Positions 15,139 to 23,170 of a DNA stretch of 64,000 nucleotides are shown here, in pieces. Made by a program: the position numbers and the translations under genes. The DNA lies in NCBI RefSeq assembly GCF_034119865.1, contig NZ_CP139421.1, positions 3,534,001-3,598,000 on the forward strand, given 5' to 3'. Below the pieces are notes generated by a model. It had not been told where the DNA came from. It did not search any database and saw nothing but the letters and a program-made list of their open reading frames with translations. How positions within the stretch are numbered: position 1 is the first letter of the stretch; each line of letters begins with the position of its first letter. Origin of the DNA: Algoriphagus sp. NG3 (GTDB lineage: Bacteria; Bacteroidota; Bacteroidia; Cytophagales; Cyclobacteriaceae).

Positions 15139-16437
15139 TTATTTCTCATGGGTTAGATCGATAAAAAAGTCTCCTGTATGGGGCACACCTCCCAGCTTTC
15201 CTATCTTGTAAGCATTATATACATTGCTGGTATTTCTGATCACAGAAGAATCAAAATCACCCAAAGAATAGAGCTCAGTAGCACTACTCTCATTTTTATC
15301 GGTAAACCAAATGGCGTCATTTCTATAGATATCCCTATTGTCCAAGATCTCCCGGTTGTGGGTAGTAGCGATCAACTGGGAACTCTTGGTATTCATCAGG
15401 AATGACAGGATAAAATGATTGTACAAGTCAGGATGCAAGGAAGTCTCCAGCTCGTCAATCGGGAAAATAACTGACCCCTTGATCATCATAGCCAAGAGTC
15501 CTGCAAACCCAAAATACCGCTGGGTTCCCTGAGATTCAGATAAGAAGGGTAAGAAATACTTAGAACCATCTACTGTATGTTCAAATTCCAATTTTGGAAA
15601 GGAGATCTTACCTCTTTTAACCCATTCTTTGAAATCATCGGGATTTTTATAAACTCTATTTTGCAATAGCTCCATAAATTCCGGGCGTTCATTTTGATCT
15701 ATTTTAATATCTGAAATATTAAAATCAGCCTTACGTAAGATTCTTGAGATATCATTCGTGTCTATTTCTTCAGAATCAATTTTATGTAGAATGTAAGAAT
15801 CTAATTGAGTATTTGTTAAAACCATTCGCTTGAGATGGTTCTCAAACCAGTCAGCAACATTCCTCAATTCATCTACCTGGATATTCGTCTTCAGGTATCC
15901 CCCTAGTACTGTGTTGTTCCACAGCGTATTTGACTCCAGTGTCTTTTTATACACTTTATCTACCGGGATCTTACTTCCAAATTTGATTTCTGTAAACTGA
16001 TTTTCAACATCTGTAGTCCGCTTAAAGATATTGGCTTTGTTCGGATTGAAATAAGTCAGCTCTTCGGTTAAGACTGCATTTTTATTGAATTCTACTGTAT
16101 AGGCATACTTTATCTCCTTTTGGATAAACTCAATGGAAAGAATTGAGGGGAGATTTGGCGTTTCCTGGTCGAATAGAAAAGGGGAAAATTTAAGTTGCGC
16201 TGTTTTCTTTTCCTCCGGCTCCAAGACCAGATCTCTTAGAAAATCAAGCGCCCGAAGGATGGTAGTCTTCCCTGAGGCATTGGCACCATAAATAAGACCA
16301 AGCTTCAAAACCCTGATTCCACTCTGGGTAGTAATCACATATTGATCTTCCAAATGAGAGGAGCTATCCGCTTCAAAAGACAGGATTTGCTTTTCCTTAA
16401 CAGGCCCAAAATTTTGGACACTAAAGTTGAGTATCAT
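15139..16437 (-). CDS. AAA15-family (RloA/AbiEii-like) ABC-type ATPase
   Basis: 432 residues with the complete SMC/ABC-like ATPase set. The N-terminal strand is LNFSVQNFGPVKEKQIL; Walker A is GANASGKTT (51-59); the signature motif is LSESQGTQRYFG; Walker B is VIFPIDELETSLHP; and the switch His lies in ATTHNREIL. The middle (about 110-290) is a helical insertion. Proteins of this COG1106 type occur in defence islands and toxin-antitoxin-like pairs, usually with a second effector gene. Here the only same-strand neighbour is the 61-residue gene 12 bases downstream. Not a full OLD nuclease: no TOPRIM follows Walker B. A defence role is inference. Confidence 0.85.
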   Translation of the reverse strand: MILNFSVQNFGPVKEKQILSFEADSSSHLEDQYVITTQSGIRVLKLGLIYGANASGKTTILRALDFLRDLVLEPEEKKTAQLKFSPFLFDQETPNLPSILSIEFIQKEIKYAYTVEFNKNAVLTEELTYFNPNKANIFKRTTDVENQFTEIKFGSKIPVDKVYKKTLESNTLWNNTVLGGYLKTNIQVDELRNVADWFENHLKRMVLTNTQLDSYILHKIDSEEIDTNDISRILRKADFNISDIKIDQNERPEFMELLQNRVYKNPDDFKEWVKRGKISFPKLEFEHTVDGSKYFLPFLSESQGTQRYFGFAGLLAMMIKGSVIFPIDELETSLHPDLYNHFILSFLMNTKSSQLIATTHNREILDNRDIYRNDAIWFTDKNESSATELYSLGDFDSSVIRNTSNVYNAYKIGKLGGVPHTGDFFIDLTHEK

Positions 16438-16518
16438 CTAGGTGTTTTTAAGACTAACGCTATTAATTTACTCGCAAATGAGTATACAAAATACAACGAA
16501 AAATACTGAATATGGTTA

Positions 16519-16565
16519 TTTTTTAATCCAAATATGTAAACAACTTACATATTTGGATTAAAAAA
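16519..16565. repeat. Perfect palindrome, 21-bp arms
   Basis: TTTTTTAATCCAAATATGTAA (described by its ends TTTTTT and ATGTAA) at 16519-16539 is repeated exactly in reverse complement at 16545-16565, around the 5-base loop ACAAC. The runs of six T and six A at the ends let it act as an intrinsic terminator on either strand. It lies between the ATPase gene and a MobC-like relic, where a transfer or replication hairpin is an alternative reading. Confidence 0.7.
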
Positions 16566-16642
16566 TCATCAATATCATAATCCCTGAGGCCACTTCCACA
16601 GCACTTTCTGCACCTCACCTAAAAAACACCTAGGTGCTAAGG

Positions 16643-16858
16643 CTAATTAAAACCCTTAAACAATTTAACTTCAATAAGTTGAACACTATTTTTAAGATTC
16701 AAAATGTCCAGTTTTTTTGTAAAAAGAATATCCCGGACCAATTCACTCAGAGTCTGGCAATATGCGCTTTTTGACCATAGACTTTCCAATTTGGCTGCTT
16801 CAGATTGGGTAAATCGTATGGTCTTAGGTATGGCATAGTTGACTGTTCTCTTATTCAT
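16643..16858 (-). CDS. MobC/ribbon-helix-helix-like protein, probably truncated
   Basis: 71 residues. The segment KTIRFTQSEAAKLESLW and the following TLSELVRDIL correspond to the ribbon-helix-helix start of plasmid mobilisation relaxosome proteins (MobC/BmgB type), which help a relaxase at oriT. Family members usually run on for another 40-60 residues with a conserved Asn-Leu helix; here the frame ends early (LFKGFN), and no relaxase gene follows. So this is likely a relic of a mobilisable element, in line with the integrase remnant at 12.7 kb. A small free-standing RHH regulator is the alternative. Confidence 0.5.
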   Translation of the reverse strand: MNKRTVNYAIPKTIRFTQSEAAKLESLWSKSAYCQTLSELVRDILFTKKLDILNLKNSVQLIEVKLFKGFN

Positions 16859-16900
16859 TGGTCACTAAATTTAAAACCCGACTTCGGAGAAATTTTAATC

Positions 16901-16981
16901 CTACTGCAACTCCGGCAGCAGTAGGCAAGATCGGATTGCCGTCAGACAATCCTACATCTTGCTCATTGCCAACACGCAATG
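16901..16981. repeat. Cluster of three consecutive hairpins (REP-like)
   Basis: Three inverted repeats in a row: CTACTGC/GCAGTAG (16901-16924), GCAAGAT+GGATTG / CAATCC+ATCTTGC (16925-16962) and CATTGC/GCAATG (16964-16981). They are GC-richer than the flanks. A 65-residue frame on the minus strand crosses them but is simply a consequence of the repeats. This resembles a composite interspersed palindromic element. Confidence 0.55.
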
Positions 16982-17048
16982 CCAAGCTTACCCTCAGCGG
17001 AAGGTCGAGTTGATGAGGTAAGAAATTATTACTAAATACTTCTGTCAT

Positions 17049-17420
17049 GGCAATGATATAGACTGTCTGGGTATTTTAATTTGCTAGCAAAATGGAAGCA
17101 AAAAAATGTGATGACTTTCTTCATTATGGATAATTTCGAAATGGTACCGACACTTCTTTAACCATGACTATCTATTACGTACAATTTTTCGGATATTCTA
17201 CCATCAAATTAATAGCGAATAGGTTATTTTTGAATTGATGAACTACAAGCAAAACCGTAGAATAATAGCCTGCTAAATTTGCAATCTATTATTGCTTGGC
17301 TAAAAAGAAACAACTAGGCTTGCAATTAATGCAAATGCTCTTCTGAGCGTAAAGAATACAAAAGAAATAAATAAACCCATATATCAACAAACCCTAGCGG
17401 AGTTTGCTTCACAAATCTAA
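17049..17420. other. Intergenic region upstream of the Kelch regulator gene
   Basis: No gene seen in these 372 bases. It is AT-rich and presumably holds the promoter of the regulator gene at 17421; no clear TAnnTTTG box or GGTTAA array stands out. Confidence 0.4.
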
Positions 17421-19940
17421 ATGGCAATTCTCACAAAAATTAACTTCCTAATCTCTTTAGTTTTTGGTTTCATTCTTTTACAGTCCCCTCAAACAGGAGG
17501 ACTCAAATTCAAAGGAAGTGAGCATCCAATCAATCAACGCACATCGTATGATGTATTTGGAAATAAACAAATAACATTTCTAGACCATTTTGAACTTGAA
17601 TTTAATCTTTCTCTTAGTACGGCTACAGAGATTGGATACATCCTTAGAATCAAAAACAGAGAAAATGGCAGGATCTTCAATCTGTTTTATGATGGACAGG
17701 GAGACCATCTAATTTTCAAATTTAACGAAGAAGGTAAAAGCAATCTCATCATAGCTAATTTAGACCGAGACCAATTACTTAACAGGCAATGGTCTGACGT
17801 AAAAATCTCATTTGACTTAACCGGACAGTCTATCACTTTATCCATCGACGACAAAATCTTCTCTACTCAAAAGGTAACACTTGTCGACACCTACCAACCA
17901 ATGATTCTTTTTGGAAAAAGTGATCATATCATCGATGTCCCCTCCTTTGCTATTAAAGACGTTTCCGTGTCCGGTAAAGACAGCTATGACTTCCCTTTGC
18001 TTGAAAATGAAGGAAATATCGTACATGACATCAATGGGACTCCTTATGGCCAAGTAGTCAATCCTGACTGGCTAAAAAATTATGCCTACCATTGGAAACA
18101 TCAAGCTACCTTTAAATCTGAAGCCATAGCTGGAGCAAATTACCACCCAAAAAGAAATGAGACATATTATTATAATAGAGATTCCATCTGGATATATAAT
18201 GTACGGTCTGGACAGACATATTTAAGGGTATTCGAGCAGAAAAATCCCGTAGAACTAATTCTAGGCACTAATTTCATTGACACCATTCAGAATAGATTGT
18301 ATACCTATGAGGTCTATTATGAAAACCCAAATGATGGACCAACAGTCGCTAGTCTAGACCTTGATTCCTATCAATGGACTGAAGAAAGCTATGAGCAACT
18401 TCCAACCCAGCTTCACCATCACGGATCGTACTTAGACCACACGGATTCGACCTACAACATTTTTGGGGGCTTTGGGAATATGAAGTACAATAAAGGCTTC
18501 TATTCTTTGGATTTAAATGAAAAATCCTGGAGTAAAAAAGAAGAATTTACAGGAGACGTGATTTCCCCCCGATACTTCTCCTCTGTTGGCTATCATGCGG
18601 AAAACAACAGTTTATATATCTTAGGAGGAATGGGCAATGAGTCCGGAGAGCAATCAGTCGGCAGGCAATATTACTATGACCTTTATCAGGTAAACTTGAG
18701 CGACAATGAGGTTACCAAACTTTGGGAAATCCCATGGAATAATGATAATGTAGTTCCTGTTCGGGGGATGGTTCTTGTAAATGATTCCAGCTTATACACC
18801 TTGTGCTATCCAGAACATTTCTCCGAATCATCGCTTAGATTGTACCGTTTTTCCCTGAAGGATGGCAGCTATGAAATTCTTGGGGATTCTATTCCTATCC
18901 GTTCGGATAAAATAACCACTAATGCCAACATTTATTTTGACAAAGGGCTAAACAACCTTTATGCCCTAGTCCAGGAATTTGATGATGATATCTCCTCTGA
19001 GTTGAAAATTTATTCTTTGGCTTTCCCCGCCATCACCAAAGCAGAATTATCCAATTTCCCAGAGGAGCAAAAAGACAACACCTCTTTTATTGCCTTACTG
19101 ATTGGCTCTGGAGCGATAGGATTAGGTTTCTTTTTGTACCATAAACTGAAAACCAAATCCCAAGTTACAGAAATAAATCCTTCGGAAAACGGAGATTTAT
19201 TCCGGATTCCAAAAATGGAACCTAAAACCAAGCCGAACTCTATCCAGTTGTTTGGTAATTTTACAGTTCGGGACAGGAAAAACAGGGACATCACTTATAT
19301 GTTCAGCACCCAACTTAAGCAGGTTTTTTGCCTAATTCTCCAATATAGTATCTCCGAGGATGGTATATCCTCACAGCATCTTAGCCATTTGCTGTGGCCG
19401 GATAGGCCAGCCGATAAGGTCAAAAACTCCCGAGGTGTCACTATCAACAACCTACGCAAAACGCTCAGTGAACTGGAGGGGTTGGAATTAATCCATGAAA
19501 AGGGACATTATAAACTCATTCTACATGAAACGGCTTATTGCGACTATGTTCGATTTCTTGAGATCATATCCTCCCACGAAGTGGCGGCACACAGAGATGA
19601 GTTTACCCAGATAGTATCGAAAGGTAAATTCCTGTACCTGTCAGATGATCCGCTTTTCGATTCATTCAAAGAAGAGGCTGAAACCAAACTAGAGCCTATA
19701 CTAATACTGGAAATTGAAAAGACGTACTCCATAGAGTCCTATCATAACACCATATCCCTGACTGAATCGCTTTTCCATATTGACCCATTAAACGAAATAG
19801 CTCTCGTTTTCCAAATCAAAGCCATGCAGAAACTTAAAATGAATGAAGAGGCAGCTATCGCCTTCAGAACCTTTGCCATCGAGTATAAAAGAGTCACCGG
19901 CAAGGAATTTCATCGCACGTTTTCCGGCTTGACCAGTTAA
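17421..19940 (+). CDS. Membrane-anchored Kelch-propeller regulator with cytosolic SARP/OmpR-type winged helix
   Basis: 839 residues. Order of parts: signal peptide/anchor (1-25), a LamG/concanavalin-like jelly roll (about 45-190: FELEFNLSLS, WSDVKISFDL), a Kelch-like propeller (about 230-545; repeats with NIFGGFG and LYILGGMG), one membrane helix (about 555-573, LLIGSGAIGLGFFLY), then a winged-helix DNA-binding domain (about 606-695: SIQLFGNFTVRD, LSHLLWPDRP, VTINNLRKTLSEL) and a BTAD-like helical tail to 839. It is thus a one-component sensor reading an extracytoplasmic ligand, possibly a glycan. It lies tail-to-tail with the PUL, whose genes run on the other strand. SARP/OmpR-type domains bind direct repeats with about 11-bp spacing; such an array occurs upstream of 31871 and 34711. 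Architecture seen; target inferred. Confidence 0.8.
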   Translation: MAILTKINFLISLVFGFILLQSPQTGGLKFKGSEHPINQRTSYDVFGNKQITFLDHFELEFNLSLSTATEIGYILRIKNRENGRIFNLFYDGQGDHLIFKFNEEGKSNLIIANLDRDQLLNRQWSDVKISFDLTGQSITLSIDDKIFSTQKVTLVDTYQPMILFGKSDHIIDVPSFAIKDVSVSGKDSYDFPLLENEGNIVHDINGTPYGQVVNPDWLKNYAYHWKHQATFKSEAIAGANYHPKRNETYYYNRDSIWIYNVRSGQTYLRVFEQKNPVELILGTNFIDTIQNRLYTYEVYYENPNDGPTVASLDLDSYQWTEESYEQLPTQLHHHGSYLDHTDSTYNIFGGFGNMKYNKGFYSLDLNEKSWSKKEEFTGDVISPRYFSSVGYHAENNSLYILGGMGNESGEQSVGRQYYYDLYQVNLSDNEVTKLWEIPWNNDNVVPVRGMVLVNDSSLYTLCYPEHFSESSLRLYRFSLKDGSYEILGDSIPIRSDKITTNANIYFDKGLNNLYALVQEFDDDISSELKIYSLAFPAITKAELSNFPEEQKDNTSFIALLIGSGAIGLGFFLYHKLKTKSQVTEINPSENGDLFRIPKMEPKTKPNSIQLFGNFTVRDRKNRDITYMFSTQLKQVFCLILQYSISEDGISSQHLSHLLWPDRPADKVKNSRGVTINNLRKTLSELEGLELIHEKGHYKLILHETAYCDYVRFLEIISSHEVAAHRDEFTQIVSKGKFLYLSDDPLFDSFKEEAETKLEPILILEIEKTYSIESYHNTISLTESLFHIDPLNEIALVFQIKAMQKLKMNEEAAIAFRTFAIEYKRVTGKEFHRTFSGLTS

Positions 19941-19964
19941 CACAAGAGCTTAATAACACTCAAA

Positions 19965-22166
19965 TTACCAGCTCAGTTTTATCTGAACTCCCTCTGGATA
20001 ATTTTCAAAACTCAGGAAATAGGTTTTACTGGATTCATCCCAGGAAGTTTCCGCCTGCAATACGTTACCAGAGGGATCATTGATTTCGACATTTTCGACT
20101 TTATGAGGAAGAAGGATTCTCATCACATTGGTGGTGTTTTCAGGGCTCTTGGCTACCAAAGAATAACTATCCGCAGTAATTTGCTCATCGTAAACCCTTG
20201 CGGCTGTGGCCAACACCTGAGGAACCTGAGGGTTTTTGACGCTTTCTATATTATAGAGAAAAGCCTGCTCTCCAGGATTGATCTTTTTCTCATCCAATAC
20301 CGGAATCTCAGGATCAAATAAATCGACAAACTTACCTTTAACAGTATAAGGAGATTGATCCTCATTCTCGTTTACCACAGAGATGATTTCATAGGGGCCC
20401 CGCGTCAAGGAAAAATGATTTTTAAACCTCAACTTTTCTGATTTAGAGTTCTTATCGTACATCTTTTTGATCGTGTTTACAAATTCCAGGTCATTTCCTT
20501 CCTCCAACACAAACTCCTTCGGGTCTTTGCGCATAATGACGATTTTTCCCTTCCCGAATGCATATTCTCCCGCTTTAACAGATCCTTCCAATCCTAACTT
20601 ACCAAACAAATGTTCTGATGGAGCCTTGAAATCATTTCCATTGGTATTCCACCATTCCTGAACCGTCTGAAAAGGATCCTCATCCCTTCCGCAATAAACC
20701 AAAGTCCCGCCTTTTTTGACCCACTCTGCTATATGGTCATGTGCGGCCTCTTCCATCGGCTTCATATTGGAATAAGACATAATAAGCAAGTTCACATCCT
20801 GCCATGCCGTAGCATAGGAGGCATTTTCTATGTGGACTGTTTTGACAGGAACACCTCTCTTGAGCAAAGGCAAAGCCTGTCCATAAAAATTTGACAACTG
20901 AGGATCATCGTACCCTAGATGCGTAGAAAATCGCTGGAACATCAAGGAATTGGACATGAGAATCCCTATCCCTTGTGATCCACTAACCTTATTGTCAGAC
21001 AAAGGCATATCATTCAGCGTATTCACCATCACCTGCATCTGTGTGCTATAAAATCTGGGAATCTGAGCCTTCTCTTCACTGTCGGCACTGGTTCTGTAAA
21101 GCCCCTCGTAAATCCTGTCTGGCCAAGGCATCACCTCATAGTCTGCTACCATGGGATAAAGTAGCTGTGCTGCGAAAGTCGCTTGGTAGTTCTTCTTGTA
21201 ATCAGCCCAATCACGTGGCCAGTCCTCAATAGGATCTGTTAAAAAAAACATTTTCCTGCCTGTGGGAGCAGTCATGGATTCCATGGAGCCATACTCCAGA
21301 AATGCTGTCTCGAATACGCGTTCTTTTTCCTGTCCGTTGTAAAAATTGGGTTCCCGGGAAGTCCCGGTCCATACCTGGGCGATATATCCATCTACACTAG
21401 AAAGCGAAGCCAGACTTGCCTCAGGACTTACAATCATCCATTGGGAATAATTCACCAAAGAATGTGTAGGTACATAGCAGCGCACGTCCATCCCCTTGCT
21501 TTTGCCATATTCCTTGGCAAAGGAAAAGCATTCCTCCACCGCGCGGTAATACAGATAATATTTCAGCTTGTTGGCCAAATAGGTATTTTCCGCGGATTCA
21601 TGCTGGGGTCTCCAGTCAAATCCGTAATATTCTTTCCACTCTCTTTTGAAGGCCTCACTATATCCAGCCCTTGCCCAGAACTCCGGTTCCTCCAGGTAGA
21701 TGGCATCAATACCAGAGTCTATAACCCGTTTAATCACCTTTTCCTTCATGTATTCAATAAAATTCAAGGAAGGAACGATATACGGAACCATACGTCCATG
21801 CCAGAGCGTATCGCCTTTCTGCGTCACCTGTCCTTCATCCAGATGCCATTTCCCATCCCATTCTCCTGTGAAATAGTCCTGATATTCCCCCCAGGCGATT
21901 CCACTCATAAAATGCGTGGTATATCCTTTGTCCCGCCAGGTCTGAACCCGTTGTTCAAAACTCATATCGGCTTTACCATGGTGGTCTTTCACACTATAGA
22001 CAATCGCCACATCCGCCCGCACATCGGTCACAGGCTTCCAGGGATTGGAAGTCTGGAAAGCCGTTTTTTCCTTTGGCCCTTCTTGCGCATCGATTTTTTG
22101 GGGAAGTTGGGCACAAGACTGAATGAATAGAACCAGAAGAAGAAATAATAAGGTTATTGGTCGCAT
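19965..22166 (-). CDS. Putative glycoside-hydrolase-like lipoprotein, last gene of the PUL
   Basis: 733 residues with a lipoprotein signal (hydrophobic core, lipobox FIQSC). Residues about 50-380 look like a TIM-barrel hydrolase (IDAIYLEEPEFWARAGYS with two adjacent Glu, DGYIAQVWTGTSREP). Residues about 430-530 resemble the GATase-like/beta-galactosidase trimerisation domain (VNLLIMSYSNMKPMEEAAHDHIAEWVKKGGTL in sense), and the end is a beta-rich domain. This domain order occurs in several GH families with GH42-like or GH29/GH-unclassified barrels; I cannot name one. It is on the outer membrane or periplasmic side by its lipobox and acts on oligosaccharides imported or trimmed by the neighbouring SusCD. 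Glycosidase function is likely, specificity unknown. Confidence 0.7.
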   Translation of the reverse strand: MRPITLLFLLLVLFIQSCAQLPQKIDAQEGPKEKTAFQTSNPWKPVTDVRADVAIVYSVKDHHGKADMSFEQRVQTWRDKGYTTHFMSGIAWGEYQDYFTGEWDGKWHLDEGQVTQKGDTLWHGRMVPYIVPSLNFIEYMKEKVIKRVIDSGIDAIYLEEPEFWARAGYSEAFKREWKEYYGFDWRPQHESAENTYLANKLKYYLYYRAVEECFSFAKEYGKSKGMDVRCYVPTHSLVNYSQWMIVSPEASLASLSSVDGYIAQVWTGTSREPNFYNGQEKERVFETAFLEYGSMESMTAPTGRKMFFLTDPIEDWPRDWADYKKNYQATFAAQLLYPMVADYEVMPWPDRIYEGLYRTSADSEEKAQIPRFYSTQMQVMVNTLNDMPLSDNKVSGSQGIGILMSNSLMFQRFSTHLGYDDPQLSNFYGQALPLLKRGVPVKTVHIENASYATAWQDVNLLIMSYSNMKPMEEAAHDHIAEWVKKGGTLVYCGRDEDPFQTVQEWWNTNGNDFKAPSEHLFGKLGLEGSVKAGEYAFGKGKIVIMRKDPKEFVLEEGNDLEFVNTIKKMYDKNSKSEKLRFKNHFSLTRGPYEIISVVNENEDQSPYTVKGKFVDLFDPEIPVLDEKKINPGEQAFLYNIESVKNPQVPQVLATAARVYDEQITADSYSLVAKSPENTTNVMRILLPHKVENVEINDPSGNVLQAETSWDESSKTYFLSFENYPEGVQIKLSW

Positions 22167-22327
22167 GGGGTTTTAGGTTTTAATGATAATAAGGTGAAAA
22201 CCAAATACTAGACAGGCATATGCACATGAGGCATTATCATCAAATAATTTGATTTAAAAGATGTTCTGAAAAGATGGGGAAAACTTAAAAGCCACCTCAA
22301 AAGAGATGGCTTCCAAGATTTAAGTAA

Positions 22328-23140
22328 TCAATAAACCAAGACCTGACGAGGTTCATTGTAGTTCCAGCGTCTGGTCCCGCTTCCTCTTGGTGTATCGAAG
22401 TTAATCCGTGCAGCTGCTCTCACGAAGACCATCCTTCCTTCAGGTATCGTTCCATTGGATTCGATAGTGATGGTTTCTCCCAGCATGGAGTTGAAGGAAG
22501 TGCCAGAAAATTCCAACTGGCTTGACCAACGCTCATCCCGGGCACGGTAGCCTACGGTAGATGAATAGCTGACAAACAGTTGGATATCCGTTACATTCTG
22601 AAAACTATTGCTGTAACCTCCCATCGGTTCAATTTTGGATCGAAACTCTTCTTCAGACACACCTCGTGTTACCCTTACCTGAGCTCTCACTTTCCCATTG
22701 ACAACTTCGGGATCTTTGACCCACTCCACTCTTAAAAATGGTTGAACTTCAAATCTGACATTCGCCACTCCCTTGATATCCATCGTCTGCGTTTCATCCG
22801 CTAGGGGCACGCCGCGCTCGTCTTCACGTATCAAAGGGATAAATGGGCCGTCAATTCGGACATTGTAATTCCCCTCAAATAATTTAGTATTCTGAAAGGT
22901 CCCATCGGGCATGCAAAAGAAATCCGGGTTGGGTGTAGCATTATCTCCCCAGCTCAGCTCGGTCAGCCTGACACGAATACCCTCACTTCCCTGATCGGTA
23001 AGTATAGGCTCCCCTATTTCTCTATCTACCACTTCACCTTGAAGGGTTTCATCGGGCAGATCGTAATTGTCCAGTTCAAACATCCCGCAAGAGCTGAGTG
23101 CCAGCAACGCGAATAGTACTAGGTAGGTTATATTCTTCAT
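22328..23140 (-). CDS. DUF3823-family SusCD-associated lipoprotein
   Basis: 270 residues, lipoprotein signal with lipobox ALSSC. The N-terminal half has the family pattern: LPDETLQGEVVDREIGE, GIRVRLTELSWGDNATPNPDFF and GTFQNTKLFEGNYNVRIDGPF. The second half is a beta domain (VEWVKDPEVVNGKVRAQVRVTR, ending RQVLVY). DUF3823 proteins are encoded directly after susD in many Bacteroidota PULs and are taken to be surface glycan-binding or SusE-like accessory proteins. It lies 31 bases after susD and 161 bases before the next gene, on the same strand. Confidence 0.85.
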   Translation of the reverse strand: MKNITYLVLFALLALSSCGMFELDNYDLPDETLQGEVVDREIGEPILTDQGSEGIRVRLTELSWGDNATPNPDFFCMPDGTFQNTKLFEGNYNVRIDGPFIPLIREDERGVPLADETQTMDIKGVANVRFEVQPFLRVEWVKDPEVVNGKVRAQVRVTRGVSEEEFRSKIEPMGGYSNSFQNVTDIQLFVSYSSTVGYRARDERWSSQLEFSGTSFNSMLGETITIESNGTIPEGRMVFVRAAARINFDTPRGSGTRRWNYNEPRQVLVY

Positions 23141-23170
23141 GTTATTATATTCTAGGTTATTGAAAAGGGC

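Noticed and set aside
15139..16437. ATPase considered as an OLD-family nuclease or PARIS AriA with a partner
   Set aside because: No TOPRIM domain after Walker B, and the neighbour is only 61 residues; neither system is supported.
16851..17048. 65-residue minus-strand frame with LRVGNEQDVGLSDGNPIL
   Set aside because: Its middle is the translated triple hairpin at 16901-16981; no independent coding evidence.
21441..22130. 229-residue plus-strand frame opposite the glycoside-hydrolase-like gene
   Set aside because: Long by chance in GC-richer coding DNA; the opposite strand has a lipoprotein signal, domain order and operon context.
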